A stretch of DNA of 64,000 nucleotides from Methanolobus sp. (GTDB lineage: Archaea; Halobacteriota; Methanosarcinia; Methanosarcinales; Methanosarcinaceae). A program made the translations under genes and the position numbers. The stretch covers positions 1 to 64,000 of the forward strand of contig NZ_JADQBZ010000008.1 in assembly GCF_016278365.1 (NCBI RefSeq), written 5' to 3'. A model generated the notes under the pieces. That model had not been told where the DNA came from. It saw nothing but the letters and a program-made list of their open reading frames with translations, and searched no databases. The first letter of the stretch is position 1. The number at the start of each line of letters is the position of its first letter. Below, piece after piece: positions 7,916 through 17,002 of this stretch.

Positions 7916-8614
7916 TTACCTGTGTCCATATATTGTAACACAGGATCCTGAAGAAACCCTTGAGCCCGGAAGACACAGCTCCACGATTTTGGCGGCTACA
8001 TCTTCCGGTTTGAGGGATGGTTCATCATTATATAAAGAACGGTACATACCCGTATCGACACTTCCCGGACAGACAGCATATACCCCTACCTTTCCCGAAA
8101 CTTCCTGAGCCAGCGATTCGGTCAGGCCGATAACTGCAAACTTTGATGCAGAGTATACTGAAAGTTCTTTAATCCCGGTTTTGCCTGCACCTGATGAAAT
8201 ATTTATCACTTTGCCCTGACCTTCCCTGAGCATATGGGGTAAAATATGTTTTGTGCACAGGAATAAGCCTCTTACATTGACATCCATTATATTATCAAAT
8301 TCCCCGGCGCTGGTTTCTATCAGGGGTTTTCTTACCGCAAATCCGGCGTTATTCACAAGGATATCTATTCTTCCGAATTGTTTAACTGATTCAGACACCA
8401 AGCTAATGACATCCGACTCCTTGCGAATGTCTGCCGGGATGGCAAGTGATTTCCTGCCCATGCTCTTAACTTCTTCACGCACTGCTTCTAACTCACCCTG
8501 ACTCCTTGCAGTTGCGATGATATCTGCACCTTCCCTTGCCAGCGCGAGACACGTGGCTCTTCCTATACCCCTGCCTCCCCCTGTCACAAGAGCTATCTGG
8601 CCCTTAAGTTTCAA
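7916..8614 (-). CDS. Short-chain dehydrogenase/reductase
   Basis: A 232-residue classical SDR. The cofactor-binding motif TGGGRGIG lies near residue 11, NNAG near residue 87, the catalytic Ser in INISSGAG and the YSASK catalytic Tyr/Lys pair near residue 152. It is slightly shorter than the common 250 residues because the C-terminal substrate loop is short. The substrate is unknown. It sits in a minus-strand run with the phosphoribosyltransferase and the cupredoxin genes. Confidence 0.9.
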   Translation of the reverse strand: MKLKGQIALVTGGGRGIGRATCLALAREGADIIATARSQGELEAVREEVKSMGRKSLAIPADIRKESDVISLVSESVKQFGRIDILVNNAGFAVRKPLIETSAGEFDNIMDVNVRGLFLCTKHILPHMLREGQGKVINISSGAGKTGIKELSVYSASKFAVIGLTESLAQEVSGKVGVYAVCPGSVDTGMYRSLYNDEPSLKPEDVAAKIVELCLPGSRVSSGSCVTIYGHR

Positions 8615-8641
8615 TTGGGTTCCCCTGTCAATTTTAAATAT

Positions 8642-8995
8642 TCACTCTACTGTCACAGTACCGATCATACCGGGATGTATCGTGCAGGAATAACCAAAGA
8701 TGCCTTCCTGCTCGTAGGTATAGCTGAAAGTCTCACCTGGCCCGAACTCACCTGAATCAAAGGCACCATTGTCCGCAGTCACAGTGTGGGTTACTCTGTC
8801 ATCATTTGTCCAGGTAACCGTATCCCCCACAGAAACCCTGATATCCTGAGGCAGGAAGCGGTAATTTTGCATAATTACCTCTGTAGTTTCAACCTCTTCG
8901 GGTGGCCGGGCTTCCATTGGCGACAGGTAATCCGTGCACCCGGAAGTCAAAGCAACCGCTGCGATTAACGTAAAGATAAAAAGTACTCTTCTCAT
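8642..8995 (-). CDS. Cupredoxin (plastocyanin-like) lipoprotein
   Basis: A 117-residue surface protein. It starts with a signal peptide ending in the lipobox LTSGC. The rest is one cupredoxin domain with the type-1 copper ligands in order: His in RVTHTVTADN, then Cys, His and probably Met in YSCTIHPGMIG. It would be a small electron carrier anchored outside the membrane. The next gene upstream encodes a cytochrome P460-like/cupredoxin fusion, so the two probably share an electron path. Expression conditions are not visible. Confidence 0.88.
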   Translation of the reverse strand: MRRVLFIFTLIAAVALTSGCTDYLSPMEARPPEEVETTEVIMQNYRFLPQDIRVSVGDTVTWTNDDRVTHTVTADNGAFDSGEFGPGETFSYTYEQEGIFGYSCTIHPGMIGTVTVE

Positions 8996-9091
8996 AATCC
9001 TCCCCTTAGTAGGATAGAGTGAGCATAATTAATAGCATTACCGGAACTAATGATGCCATGAAACCTGGACAAAAAGTAATGGCAAAGAGAA

Positions 9092-9901
9092 TCAGCCTGT
9101 TACTATGACCTGCCCCGTTGTCTGGTAGGGATGCACAGTACACATATAATAATAGGTGCCTGCTTCTGTGAATGTGTAACTGTAGGATTCACCTTGCCCA
9201 AGCCCTCCTGACCGGAACATTCCACCGTCTATTGTATGTACGGCTGAATCCATATTGGTCCACCTTACTGAATCTCCCACTGCAATGGTGACCGAGGCCG
9301 GGTCAAAACTGAAATCCCTTATCTCTACATCGGTTATCGGGTAAAGAGTGTCTGTTATATATGCAGTATAAATATAGTCGTTATCCGCCTCTACCGAATG
9401 GCAATTCTGGCATGATTCCACTCTTCCTTCGACTATAACTTCTCCTTCGGGAGTGTAGGCAGCCCAGAACCAATCATTATGTTCGGGGTCATAACCTTCT
9501 ACCTTATAGCGTACTCCTATTTCCCTCAGTTCCCTTTCAGCATCATAGCTTTCCCTTACCACAATGCTTTCATATGGCAGGGAACCTGCCCTGTTCTCAA
9601 TGGCAGGTACTGCATTCTCTGATACGTATGTTGTGAGTAGCGGGCCATGGATACTAACGCTTGCATATATCTCCTCCTTCAAAGGCCATAGGTCCCAGTC
9701 CCTGTAATTATTCTCTTCAGTAATGTAATTGTACACTTCACTGCCTTGCGGCTCAGGAGTTCCCGCTTGCACAGGTTCAGGGTCGGCAGGCGGTATCTCC
9801 GGACTTTCGGTGCCTGCATCTTCATCATCCTGTGCACCGGTGCATCCAATAACTAAGAATACAGACATAAGAACCAAAAAGACCATCATTCCATTTCTCA
9901 T
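9092..9901 (-). CDS. Cytochrome P460-like heme domain fused to a cupredoxin, lipoprotein
   Basis: The start chosen is ATG 9901, which gives a proper signal peptide (RNGMMVFLVLMSVFLVIGC) with lipobox; seven more codons extend the ORF upstream. Residues about 55-175 resemble a cytochrome P460-type domain, ending in the c-type heme motif CQNCH. Residues about 190-269 form a cupredoxin domain with copper ligands His (AVHTIDGG), Cys and His (YMCTVHPYQ). P460-like proteins oxidise small nitrogen compounds in bacteria, but here the reaction is unknown. A heme-plus-copper fusion on the surface of a methanogen is unusual. Confidence 0.8.
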   Translation of the reverse strand: MRNGMMVFLVLMSVFLVIGCTGAQDDEDAGTESPEIPPADPEPVQAGTPEPQGSEVYNYITEENNYRDWDLWPLKEEIYASVSIHGPLLTTYVSENAVPAIENRAGSLPYESIVVRESYDAERELREIGVRYKVEGYDPEHNDWFWAAYTPEGEVIVEGRVESCQNCHSVEADNDYIYTAYITDTLYPITDVEIRDFSFDPASVTIAVGDSVRWTNMDSAVHTIDGGMFRSGGLGQGESYSYTFTEAGTYYYMCTVHPYQTTGQVIVTG

Positions 9902-10073
9902 TAACAAACCCCATAATAACATTGAGCGAATGAATAGAAATACCTTTATGTTACAAATAGCCCTGAAATGGGCCTGTTGAAAAATACAGCAAGTATTCTA
10001 TGAAAGCATTATTGCAACAACAAAATCAGAAAGATCCAAATGGGAAAACAGAAAAGGAAATTATTAAAAAAAA

Positions 10074-10253
10074 TCAGGTTTCAAGTATATCCAGTGGTCT
10101 TTTCAGGAAGGCTTTGGTCATTCCCTGATCATCTACATCACCTGAGAACTTCACCAGTTCCCAACCATCAACGCCAAGTTCGTTCAGGTCCTCTTTCATC
10201 AGGTCCCACTCGCCAAAGCGAACTGACTTTATTTCATATTCCCATGATGTCAT
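10074..10253 (-). CDS. Small DUF4177-like protein
   Basis: A 59-residue ORF beginning TSWEYEIKSVRFGEWDLM, with the pattern LNELGVDGWELVKF at residues 24-37. The W-E-Y start and the LN.LG..GWELV motif match the DUF4177/DUF4177-like family of very small proteins of unknown function. It is too short to be called by length alone, but the motif and the ATG at 10253 support it. The 290 bases upstream are AT-rich with no gene. Confidence 0.65.
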   Translation of the reverse strand: MTSWEYEIKSVRFGEWDLMKEDLNELGVDGWELVKFSGDVDDQGMTKAFLKRPLDILET

Positions 10254-10540
10254 ATTGATTTACCTCTGATGTTTTCCGAAAAGATTGTTTTCGTATATAA
10301 TATCCTATGCCATCGGCATATATATAACTTTTCAAAAAACTAATTTGCGAGATAACCAAGCTAACTTGATTTAGTTCAGGACTGTATACATATTTTGGGA
10401 ACATATGATCAATTCAGCGAATGAATTTTTGATGTCATCAAAATATATGTGAGGATATGATTTGAAGTAGGTTTTAAACAAACTAATGCCACTATAAAAT
10501 AAATATGGATTGATTTAAGTAAAAGAGATTACAATTATTT

Positions 10541-10640
10541 ATTGCGGGTTATGCGAGTGGCGTAACAGAGGTATTGGGGAATATCTCGGATTCGTAAGGA
10601 GAGAGGCACCCTAAGCGTGGTGGTTTCGGGTGCCTTACCA
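10541..10640 (+). ncRNA. Structured RNA-like repeat element, copy 1
   Basis: Three consecutive hairpins: P1 10549-10565 (TTATGC-loop-GCGTAA), P2 10569-10586 (AGGTATT-GGGG-AATATCT, one G-U) and P3 10605-10634 (GGCACCC ... GGGTGCC) with the loop GCGTGGTGGTTT shared by all four copies. It lies between a small minus-strand gene and the 3' end of the phytol-kinase-like gene. Orientation is assigned from the other copies. It may be an RNA gene or a small mobile repeat; no protein is encoded. Confidence 0.7.
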
Positions 10641-10664
10641 CCTTCTGTAATTATATCTTCTATT

Positions 10665-11285
10665 TTATAGTATGTGCCTTATGTATAAGAACGTTTCCAC
10701 AACAAATCCTGAAAATACAGGGATTGTTAGGTTATCATCTATATTAACAAAAAAAGTTTCCACAAGGGTTGCTGTAAATGCCATTAACAGTGCAAGAGGC
10801 AAACTTGATAGGAAAATATATCCGATCAAAACATCGACAAAAATCTCAGCAGCACAACCTTCAATTGATTTTCCGCTGCTTAACCGATGTTTCCCAATCT
10901 TTCTGCCAACAAGTGCTGCACTCATATCTCCGAATGTGGTCATCAATATGGCAGCATAGGCAACCTCTTTACTAAAAACTGAAACAGCAACGAGTGCACC
11001 GAGTGTAAAAAATACATGAGAACCTATATTTGAGATTTCTTTCTGGCGGAACAGGTGCTTGACAAAAGGAAGTTCCAGGCCTCTGTCAAGACGGAAGTGC
11101 TCGATAATCAGAATAAGCACCAGATATGAGATAAGCAAGGTAAGAACAACCTGCTTGCCGTAGAAAGCATAGACCAGCACTATCAGTATAGATGTAAGAT
11201 GGATACCTTTGCGCAGGAGCTCATTAACAAAGGAATAGTGGGTCACGAGGGTATAGTTTGTGCTGCCAGTATTTAAAAGGATCAT
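10665..11285 (-). CDS. Membrane CTP-dependent polyprenol kinase-like protein
   Basis: A 206-residue integral membrane protein with about six hydrophobic segments. It resembles the dolichol/phytol kinase (SEC59/VTE5) group of CDP-alcohol-type cytidylyltransferases: RKGIH near residue 25, the GDMSAALVGRKIGKH segment near residue 115 and the following SSGKSIEGCAAE. It may phosphorylate an isoprenoid alcohol for lipid or glycan-carrier recycling. The substrate is inferred from the family only. It stands alone on the minus strand. Confidence 0.72.
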   Translation of the reverse strand: MILLNTGSTNYTLVTHYSFVNELLRKGIHLTSILIVLVYAFYGKQVVLTLLISYLVLILIIEHFRLDRGLELPFVKHLFRQKEISNIGSHVFFTLGALVAVSVFSKEVAYAAILMTTFGDMSAALVGRKIGKHRLSSGKSIEGCAAEIFVDVLIGYIFLSSLPLALLMAFTATLVETFFVNIDDNLTIPVFSGFVVETFLYIRHIL

Positions 11286-11532
11286 ATCTGGCTAAAAAAT
11301 TAATGGCACAATATTTGTTTTTAGTGGAATAAGATTTTCAAGGCTTTCTGGTAAATGTTTCCGGTTCTCAATACAATGCAATAAGGAGATTAAAGAAAAA
11401 GATATGAAGCATGCAATTATACAACTAGATGGGGAATCAAAGTGGTCAGCGTAAAGTAATTTAAACTTATGCGAATCGTCTTGCTCTACAGGTGTGAAAT
11501 TACATGAATGAAGTTCATGAGGGATAATCGAA

Positions 11533-12903
11533 ATGATATTCAAGCGCATTAAATCAGAAGGCCTGGCTCATCTGTCCTATTTCATCGGCTCGGGTGATGA
11601 AGCAGTTGTCATCGATCCCAGGAGAGATTGCAGGATATATGCCGACACTGCAATGAATGAAGGTATGAAGATAAAATACATCTTCGAGACCCATCGTAAT
11701 GAAGATTATGTGATAGGCTCTCTTGAACTGGAACGTCTTACCGGCGCAAAGATCTATCATGGCAGAGGCGTGGATTTCAAATACGGGAACTATGTGAATG
11801 ATGGCCAGGAATTTAGTTTTGGCTCGCTGGGCCTGACAGCCCTGCATACTCCGGGTCATACTGATGAGAGTATGTCCTATGTTCTGACTGACCTTGAAGC
11901 AGGTGAAGAGCCGGTTATGGTCTTTACCGGTGATGCGCTGTTCATTGGCGATGTCGGAAGGACCGATCTCTATGGTCCGGACGAGGCACCGAGGATGGCG
12001 TCCAACCTGTATGACAGCATTTTCAATAAAATACTCCCTCTGGGAGATGAAGTGATATTATGCCCTGCGCATGGTGCAGGTTCGATGTGCGGGGGTGCTA
12101 TCGGGACACGGGAGCATAGCACACTTGGACTTGAGCGCATTCAGAATCCTGCCCTCAGGAACACAACTAAAGAGGATTTTGTAAAATACAAACTTCAGGA
12201 GCGTCTGGAGTTTCCACCTTACTTCCGGCAGATGGAAAAATACAATCTTGAGGGTCCTCCTCTTTTGCAGGACGGACCGAACCCGGAACTTTTCTCACCC
12301 CAGGAGTTCAGGGAACAGATGGAAAACGGAGCCATAGTTGCGGATACACGTCTGCCACATTCGTTCGGAGGCGCTTATATAAGGGATACCTATAGCATCT
12401 GGCTTGGAGGCTTGCCCTCTTTTGCAGGCTGGGTACTCCCATACAGTACCCCTATTCTTCTGGTGCTGGAAGATAAAGAGCAACTGGAAACTGCAATAAA
12501 ATACATGATCCGACTGGGCTACGACAACATTGCAGGTTTTCTCAATGGCGGGATTGCAGCCTGGTATATTGAGGCTTTGCCTGTGGAAGGCTTTAATCTC
12601 CTGTCGGTACATGACCTGAAAAGTAAACTTGATGCCGATGAGGAGCTATTCATCCTGGATGTTAGAGGTGACGAGGAATGGGAGAGCGGACATATAGAAG
12701 GTGCAAGACACATATACGTAGGGCATGTGGAAGAGAATCTCGATAAAGTACCAAAGAACTGCCAGGTGGTGGTTTACTGCGGCTCGGGACGGCGCTCTAA
12801 TATTGCGGCTTCCATTCTGAAAAAGAACGGTTACAGGAAAGTCTTCAATGTGCTTGGAAGCATGAGCGCATGGAAGAGTGCAGGCTACGAAGTCGTAAAA
12901 TAG
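11533..12903 (+). CDS. MBL-fold hydrolase with C-terminal rhodanese domains (persulfide dioxygenase-like)
   Basis: A 456-residue protein. Residues 1-225 are a metallo-beta-lactamase domain of the glyoxalase II/ETHE1 type; the usual THxHxDH motif is changed to ETHRNEDY, while TPGHTDES and the later CPAHGAGSMCG metal motifs are kept. Residues about 260-350 form a rhodanese-like domain without a catalytic Cys, and residues about 360-455 an active-looking rhodanese with VVYCGSGRRS. It may handle persulfide sulfur. The altered metal motif means that dioxygenase activity should not be assumed. Confidence 0.82.
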   Translation: MIFKRIKSEGLAHLSYFIGSGDEAVVIDPRRDCRIYADTAMNEGMKIKYIFETHRNEDYVIGSLELERLTGAKIYHGRGVDFKYGNYVNDGQEFSFGSLGLTALHTPGHTDESMSYVLTDLEAGEEPVMVFTGDALFIGDVGRTDLYGPDEAPRMASNLYDSIFNKILPLGDEVILCPAHGAGSMCGGAIGTREHSTLGLERIQNPALRNTTKEDFVKYKLQERLEFPPYFRQMEKYNLEGPPLLQDGPNPELFSPQEFREQMENGAIVADTRLPHSFGGAYIRDTYSIWLGGLPSFAGWVLPYSTPILLVLEDKEQLETAIKYMIRLGYDNIAGFLNGGIAAWYIEALPVEGFNLLSVHDLKSKLDADEELFILDVRGDEEWESGHIEGARHIYVGHVEENLDKVPKNCQVVVYCGSGRRSNIAASILKKNGYRKVFNVLGSMSAWKSAGYEVVK

Positions 12904-12953
12904 GCTTCTACACGGCACTAAACTAAAAACAAAGGAAGGGGAGGCCAGCCCCT

Positions 12954-14126
12954 TCAGATGATATAAGCTTTCAGTGGAGGGAACCCGTTAAAAGCTATGG
13001 AACTGTAACTCTGGGTGTAGGCACCTGTGGTGAAAATATAGACACGGTTGCCTTCTTTGAGAGTATGAGGGAACGCATACTTGTGATGCTCGTAAAGGAT
13101 ATCCATACTATCACAGGTCGGACCTGCAAGGATCACTTCTTCAGCATAACCTTTCTTTTCGCAATATATGGGGTACTTGATGGCCTCCTCAAGTGTTTCG
13201 ATAAGTCCGCCAAATTTCCCTATGTCAAGATACACCCAGCTATACTGGTTGTACCTGGCCTTCTGCGAGATCATGACAACCTCGGTTACGATGATGCCTG
13301 CATCTGCTGTAAGTGACCTGCCGGGTTCAATGATAATCTCAGGCAATTCATCGCCGAAATCCTCGTGCAGGAAGCGGCGTATCTCATCGGCATAGGTTTC
13401 AAGTTCATGTGCCGGAGATATATATTTTGCAGGGAAGCCGCCACCAAGGTTGATCATCTTCAGCTGGACGCCCTTTTCAGCTGCAGCCACAAAGAGATAT
13501 TTGCACATAGAAATAGCACTGTCCCACTGTCCTATGTCACGCTGCTGTGAGCCCACATGGAAAGAGAGGCCATAAGGCTCCAGATTCATTTTTTTAGCCT
13601 TGAGGATAAGCTTGTATATTATATCCGGGTGAGCACCGAATTTGCGGGAGAGCGGCCAGTCTGCTCCATCACTTTCGGTGAGCACACGGAAAAAGACCCT
13701 TGAACCCGGTGCATTCTTTGACAGTTTCCGGAGGTCGTTCTCTGAATCAGTGACAAAGAGCCTTATTCCTTTTTCATATGCATAGGCAATATCCTTTTCT
13801 TTTTTGATGGTGTTCCCATAACTAATGCGCTCCGGCTCTATCCCGAGCCTTAAAAGCTGGTCGATCTCATAGACCGTTGCAGCATCAAAATTCGAGCCTT
13901 TGTTCTTGAGAGCAACAATGACCTCATCCATAGGGTTTGCCTTGACCGCGTAATGGACTTTCACAAAAGGCATATTGTCAATGATCAGATCGTACATTTT
14001 CTCGATCTTTTTCAAATCAATGATTAAAAAAGGGGTTTCTTTATCCTGGGCGAACCTTTTAATAGACCTGAAATCTTTTTCGGAAATGAAATCTGTCAGA
14101 GGGAATTCATACAACTCTTTTCTCAT
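12954..14126 (-). CDS. PLP-dependent decarboxylase (ornithine/lysine/carboxynorspermidine type)
   Basis: A 390-residue fold-type III (alanine-racemase-like) decarboxylase. It has the PLP lysine in HYAVKANP near residue 62, the glycine-rich phosphate loop INLGGGFP near residue 225, IIEPGRSLTADAG near residue 265 and the cross-subunit catalytic Cys in GPTCDSMD near residue 342. Length and motifs fit eukaryote-like ornithine decarboxylases. The likely role is polyamine synthesis, but substrate choice between ornithine, lysine and arginine cannot be read from the sequence. Confidence 0.85.
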   Translation of the reverse strand: MRKELYEFPLTDFISEKDFRSIKRFAQDKETPFLIIDLKKIEKMYDLIIDNMPFVKVHYAVKANPMDEVIVALKNKGSNFDAATVYEIDQLLRLGIEPERISYGNTIKKEKDIAYAYEKGIRLFVTDSENDLRKLSKNAPGSRVFFRVLTESDGADWPLSRKFGAHPDIIYKLILKAKKMNLEPYGLSFHVGSQQRDIGQWDSAISMCKYLFVAAAEKGVQLKMINLGGGFPAKYISPAHELETYADEIRRFLHEDFGDELPEIIIEPGRSLTADAGIIVTEVVMISQKARYNQYSWVYLDIGKFGGLIETLEEAIKYPIYCEKKGYAEEVILAGPTCDSMDILYEHHKYAFPHTLKEGNRVYIFTTGAYTQSYSSIAFNGFPPLKAYII

Positions 14127-14719
14127 ATCTACTCCTTTTTGCCTTTAAGGCTACTCATGATTTAGCACATGATCTATCCGGCCTGAATTTGGGAACTTCA
14201 TGGCCGTATATTTTGGTAACGCGGGTATCACTGTGCTCAAATGAATTTCTAAGACGTTTTAATCCATTATTTTGATAACACGTAAGTGAATTTGTCTAAA
14301 TTGGACTTCGAGTATTTAAAACTAATTCCTGAGATTTACAGGGATATAATAAGGTTTTAAAAACCATAATAACCACTAATAATTGTTTTAGTGAATAAAG
14401 AGCTCAATTAACCTCTATTTGTATCAAAAATGGCATTTTGGTGTTCTAGATGTATTTGTGCCCTTAAGATGACTCTCATCTTTCAAATAGGGTGCTTCAA
14501 TACTTTAATTGGAATACCTGCCTGGAGGAAAGGCCACTTTTATCTGTTAAATTATGATTCACGGTACAAGAGAAACATTAATAGCATCTGATAGGATCGA
14601 ACTGACCATTAATACAGAGATAACCTGGAGTTGCCGCGTATCTGATCATTGCCAAACCGGGATTAAATAGAAGTCATTAAATGGAATTAATATGTTCCAT
14701 TGATGAGGAAGGATAATCG
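14127..14719. other. Intergenic region between divergent genes
   Basis: About 590 bases, AT-rich. It holds a small dyad (GGTTTTAAAAACC near 14352) that could be an operator or terminator element. The purine-rich GAGGAAGGATA just before 14720 is the ribosome-binding site of the next gene. No other gene or RNA is evident. Confidence 0.4.
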
Positions 14720-15460
14720 TTGCTGGAATACAAGTTATATGTGACTGATGAGACTGATGCCTCAAGCGTTGAACTCTATATGGCATTGCTTGAAGGAGTC
14801 AGAGAAAAGCACAAGATTCCCTATCAGATAATAGATGGCGCTACTCTGGAGGATGCAGAAAAGGAGGAACTTGTCGAATCGATCCGACTGGTCAGCAGAA
14901 GGAATGCCATTGGGGTTGTCAGCAAGGGCAGCGGAGCTCTTCCAATATCGCGCAACAAGAAAATAGGCAAGCAAGGCATTCTGGTCCAGCTTGAGGAAGG
15001 ACGTATCAGGAACGTGTATCCACATGAGGTGAACAAGAAAAGAATGGATATCACCTCCCACCTTAACGCCCTTTTAAGAGCCGACAACCTGACTGATGCA
15101 TTCGGCCAGGAGTCAATTTCCGAACAGGATATCTCCAGGATGATATCGACTTTCCCTGAGCTTATAGAAAGTGGGCTCAAATTTGTGGACACGGAGGTCG
15201 AACTTATTGGTGGGAGGATAGATGTTGTCTTCCTGAGTGAAACTGAGGATTATCTTCTTGTGGAGATCGAGATCGAAGCCCGGGATAATGCGATTGGGCA
15301 GGTTCAGAGATTCAGGCTGCCCTATTCGGAAAAATACAATATCCCGACTGACAGGATCAGGCTTGGAATTGTGTGCGCCAGGATTGCGGAAAGCAGGCTG
15401 ATTGCCTGCAAAGGTGCGGGCATAGAGGTGTATACGCTTTCCCTGGAGAGGAAAGCCTGA
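14720..15460 (+). CDS. NucS/DUF91-like endonuclease-domain protein
   Basis: A 246-residue protein started by TTG behind a clear ribosome-binding site. The first 110 residues are unassigned. The second half resembles the C-terminal nuclease domain of NucS/DUF91 enzymes: ELIESGLKFVDTEVE, GGRIDVVFLSE with the conserved Asp, LLVEIEIEARDNA with the PD-ExK-type Glu pair, then AIGQVQRF. The usual ExK lysine is Glu here (EIE). It may cut branched or mismatched DNA. It is co-directional with threonine synthase, 150 bases away. Confidence 0.6.
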   Translation: MLEYKLYVTDETDASSVELYMALLEGVREKHKIPYQIIDGATLEDAEKEELVESIRLVSRRNAIGVVSKGSGALPISRNKKIGKQGILVQLEEGRIRNVYPHEVNKKRMDITSHLNALLRADNLTDAFGQESISEQDISRMISTFPELIESGLKFVDTEVELIGGRIDVVFLSETEDYLLVEIEIEARDNAIGQVQRFRLPYSEKYNIPTDRIRLGIVCARIAESRLIACKGAGIEVYTLSLERKA

Positions 15461-15611
15461 CTTGCCTGCTGTTGTGCACAGGATGGAAAAGCTCATAAAT
15501 GAGCCACGCTTCTTGATACAAAAAGAGACAAAGATTATTGAAAACGAGCCATAGGAACTGCTTCATTCTTTGTTATGAATATCAACTGACCCTTATCGAG
15601 CCCTGATACCA

Positions 15612-16955
15612 ATGAGACTCTATAGCACTAATCTCAAGGCAGAGGAAGTTTCTTTTGAAACTGCCCTGATAACCGGCCTTGCCCCTGACAAAGGCCTGTA
15701 CATGCCAAGACAGCTTCCTTTATTCTCAAAGGAAGAACTCATGTCCCTCAAGGATGAAACCTACCCGGAGATAGCTTTCAGGTTACTTGGGAGGATACTG
15801 GAGGGCGAGGTTGATGAGGAATCCCTCAGGGCAATAGTATATGATGCCTACAACTACGACGTCCCTCTTGAGAAAGTAGACGATATCACGTATATAATGC
15901 GCCTTGACCGTGGCCCGACATCCTCTTTCAAGGACTTTGCAGCTCGTATGATGGCAAGGCTCATGCAGTATTATCTTAAGAAGGAGAACCGGAAGCTGAC
16001 AATACTCACAGCGACCTCCGGAGATACCGGAAGTGCTGTTGCTCATGCATTCTATGGCCTGAACAATATAGACGTCATTGTGCTCTTCCCGCGGACCGAG
16101 GTATCTGACCGCCAGCGCAAGCAGATGACAACCCTGGGGAAGAATATAACCGCCCTGTCAGTAGAAGGCAAGTTCGATGACTGCCAGGCGATGGTGAAGC
16201 AGGCATTTGCGGATGATGAGCTGAAACACATGAATCTTTCGTCTGCAAACTCCATCAATATAGGCCGCCTCATACCCCAGTCCATTTATTATTTCTATTC
16301 ATACCTGAAACTGAGGGATTACCCGGAAAAGATAGTTTTCTCGATACCTTCCGGGAACTTCGGGAACATGATGGGCTGTGTGCTTGCAAAGACCATGGGT
16401 CTGCCTGTCCAAAAAATAGTGGCTGCTGTTAACGAGAACGATGAAGTGCCATGCTTCCTGGATACAGGCAGGTACGGCAAGATAGAACCTTCAAGGAACT
16501 GTCTTTCCAATGCCATGAATGTGGGCCACCCAAGCAACCTGGCAAGGCTGATAACCATATACGGCGGGGAAATGGATGAAAAAGGCAACGTTCATAGCAT
16601 GCCGGATATGGGGGAACTGAAGCATGACATATATTCAATTCCGGTGACAGATGAGGATACAAAGGCAACTATGAGGGAGTTCTATGAAAGGCACAACATT
16701 TTGATAGAGCCGCATGGGGCCGTCGGCATAAAGGGCCTCATGGAATATAGGAAAGCCACAAAAGACCAGACCCTTGCTGTAACTCTGGAAACCGCAGATC
16801 CTGCCAAATTCCCTGCAGAGGTGAAAGCAGTGATAGGTATCGAACCTGAACCTCCTCAGCATCTTAAGGAGATAGAAGCCAGACCCGAGCATATGGAGCA
16901 CCTGACCACTGACTACGAGCAGTTCAAGGAATACCTTAAAAGAAAAATGGGTTAA
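15612..16955 (+). CDS. thrC: Threonine synthase
   Basis: A 447-residue PLP enzyme that makes threonine from O-phosphohomoserine. The PLP lysine is in RGPTSSFKDFAARMM near residue 106; ILTATSGDTGSAVAHAF and FSIPSGNFGNMMGC supply the phosphate and cofactor contacts. N-terminal YSTNLKAEEVSFETALITGL is typical of the longer ThrC class. Length is normal. The start ATG at 15612 is supported by the conserved N-terminus. No other threonine genes are adjacent. Confidence 0.95.
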   Translation: MRLYSTNLKAEEVSFETALITGLAPDKGLYMPRQLPLFSKEELMSLKDETYPEIAFRLLGRILEGEVDEESLRAIVYDAYNYDVPLEKVDDITYIMRLDRGPTSSFKDFAARMMARLMQYYLKKENRKLTILTATSGDTGSAVAHAFYGLNNIDVIVLFPRTEVSDRQRKQMTTLGKNITALSVEGKFDDCQAMVKQAFADDELKHMNLSSANSINIGRLIPQSIYYFYSYLKLRDYPEKIVFSIPSGNFGNMMGCVLAKTMGLPVQKIVAAVNENDEVPCFLDTGRYGKIEPSRNCLSNAMNVGHPSNLARLITIYGGEMDEKGNVHSMPDMGELKHDIYSIPVTDEDTKATMREFYERHNILIEPHGAVGIKGLMEYRKATKDQTLAVTLETADPAKFPAEVKAVIGIEPEPPQHLKEIEARPEHMEHLTTDYEQFKEYLKRKMG

Positions 16956-17002
16956 GTGTAAGGGCAGGCAGCCTGCCGCATCCCTGTTTCAGATGAAGGG
17001 CT

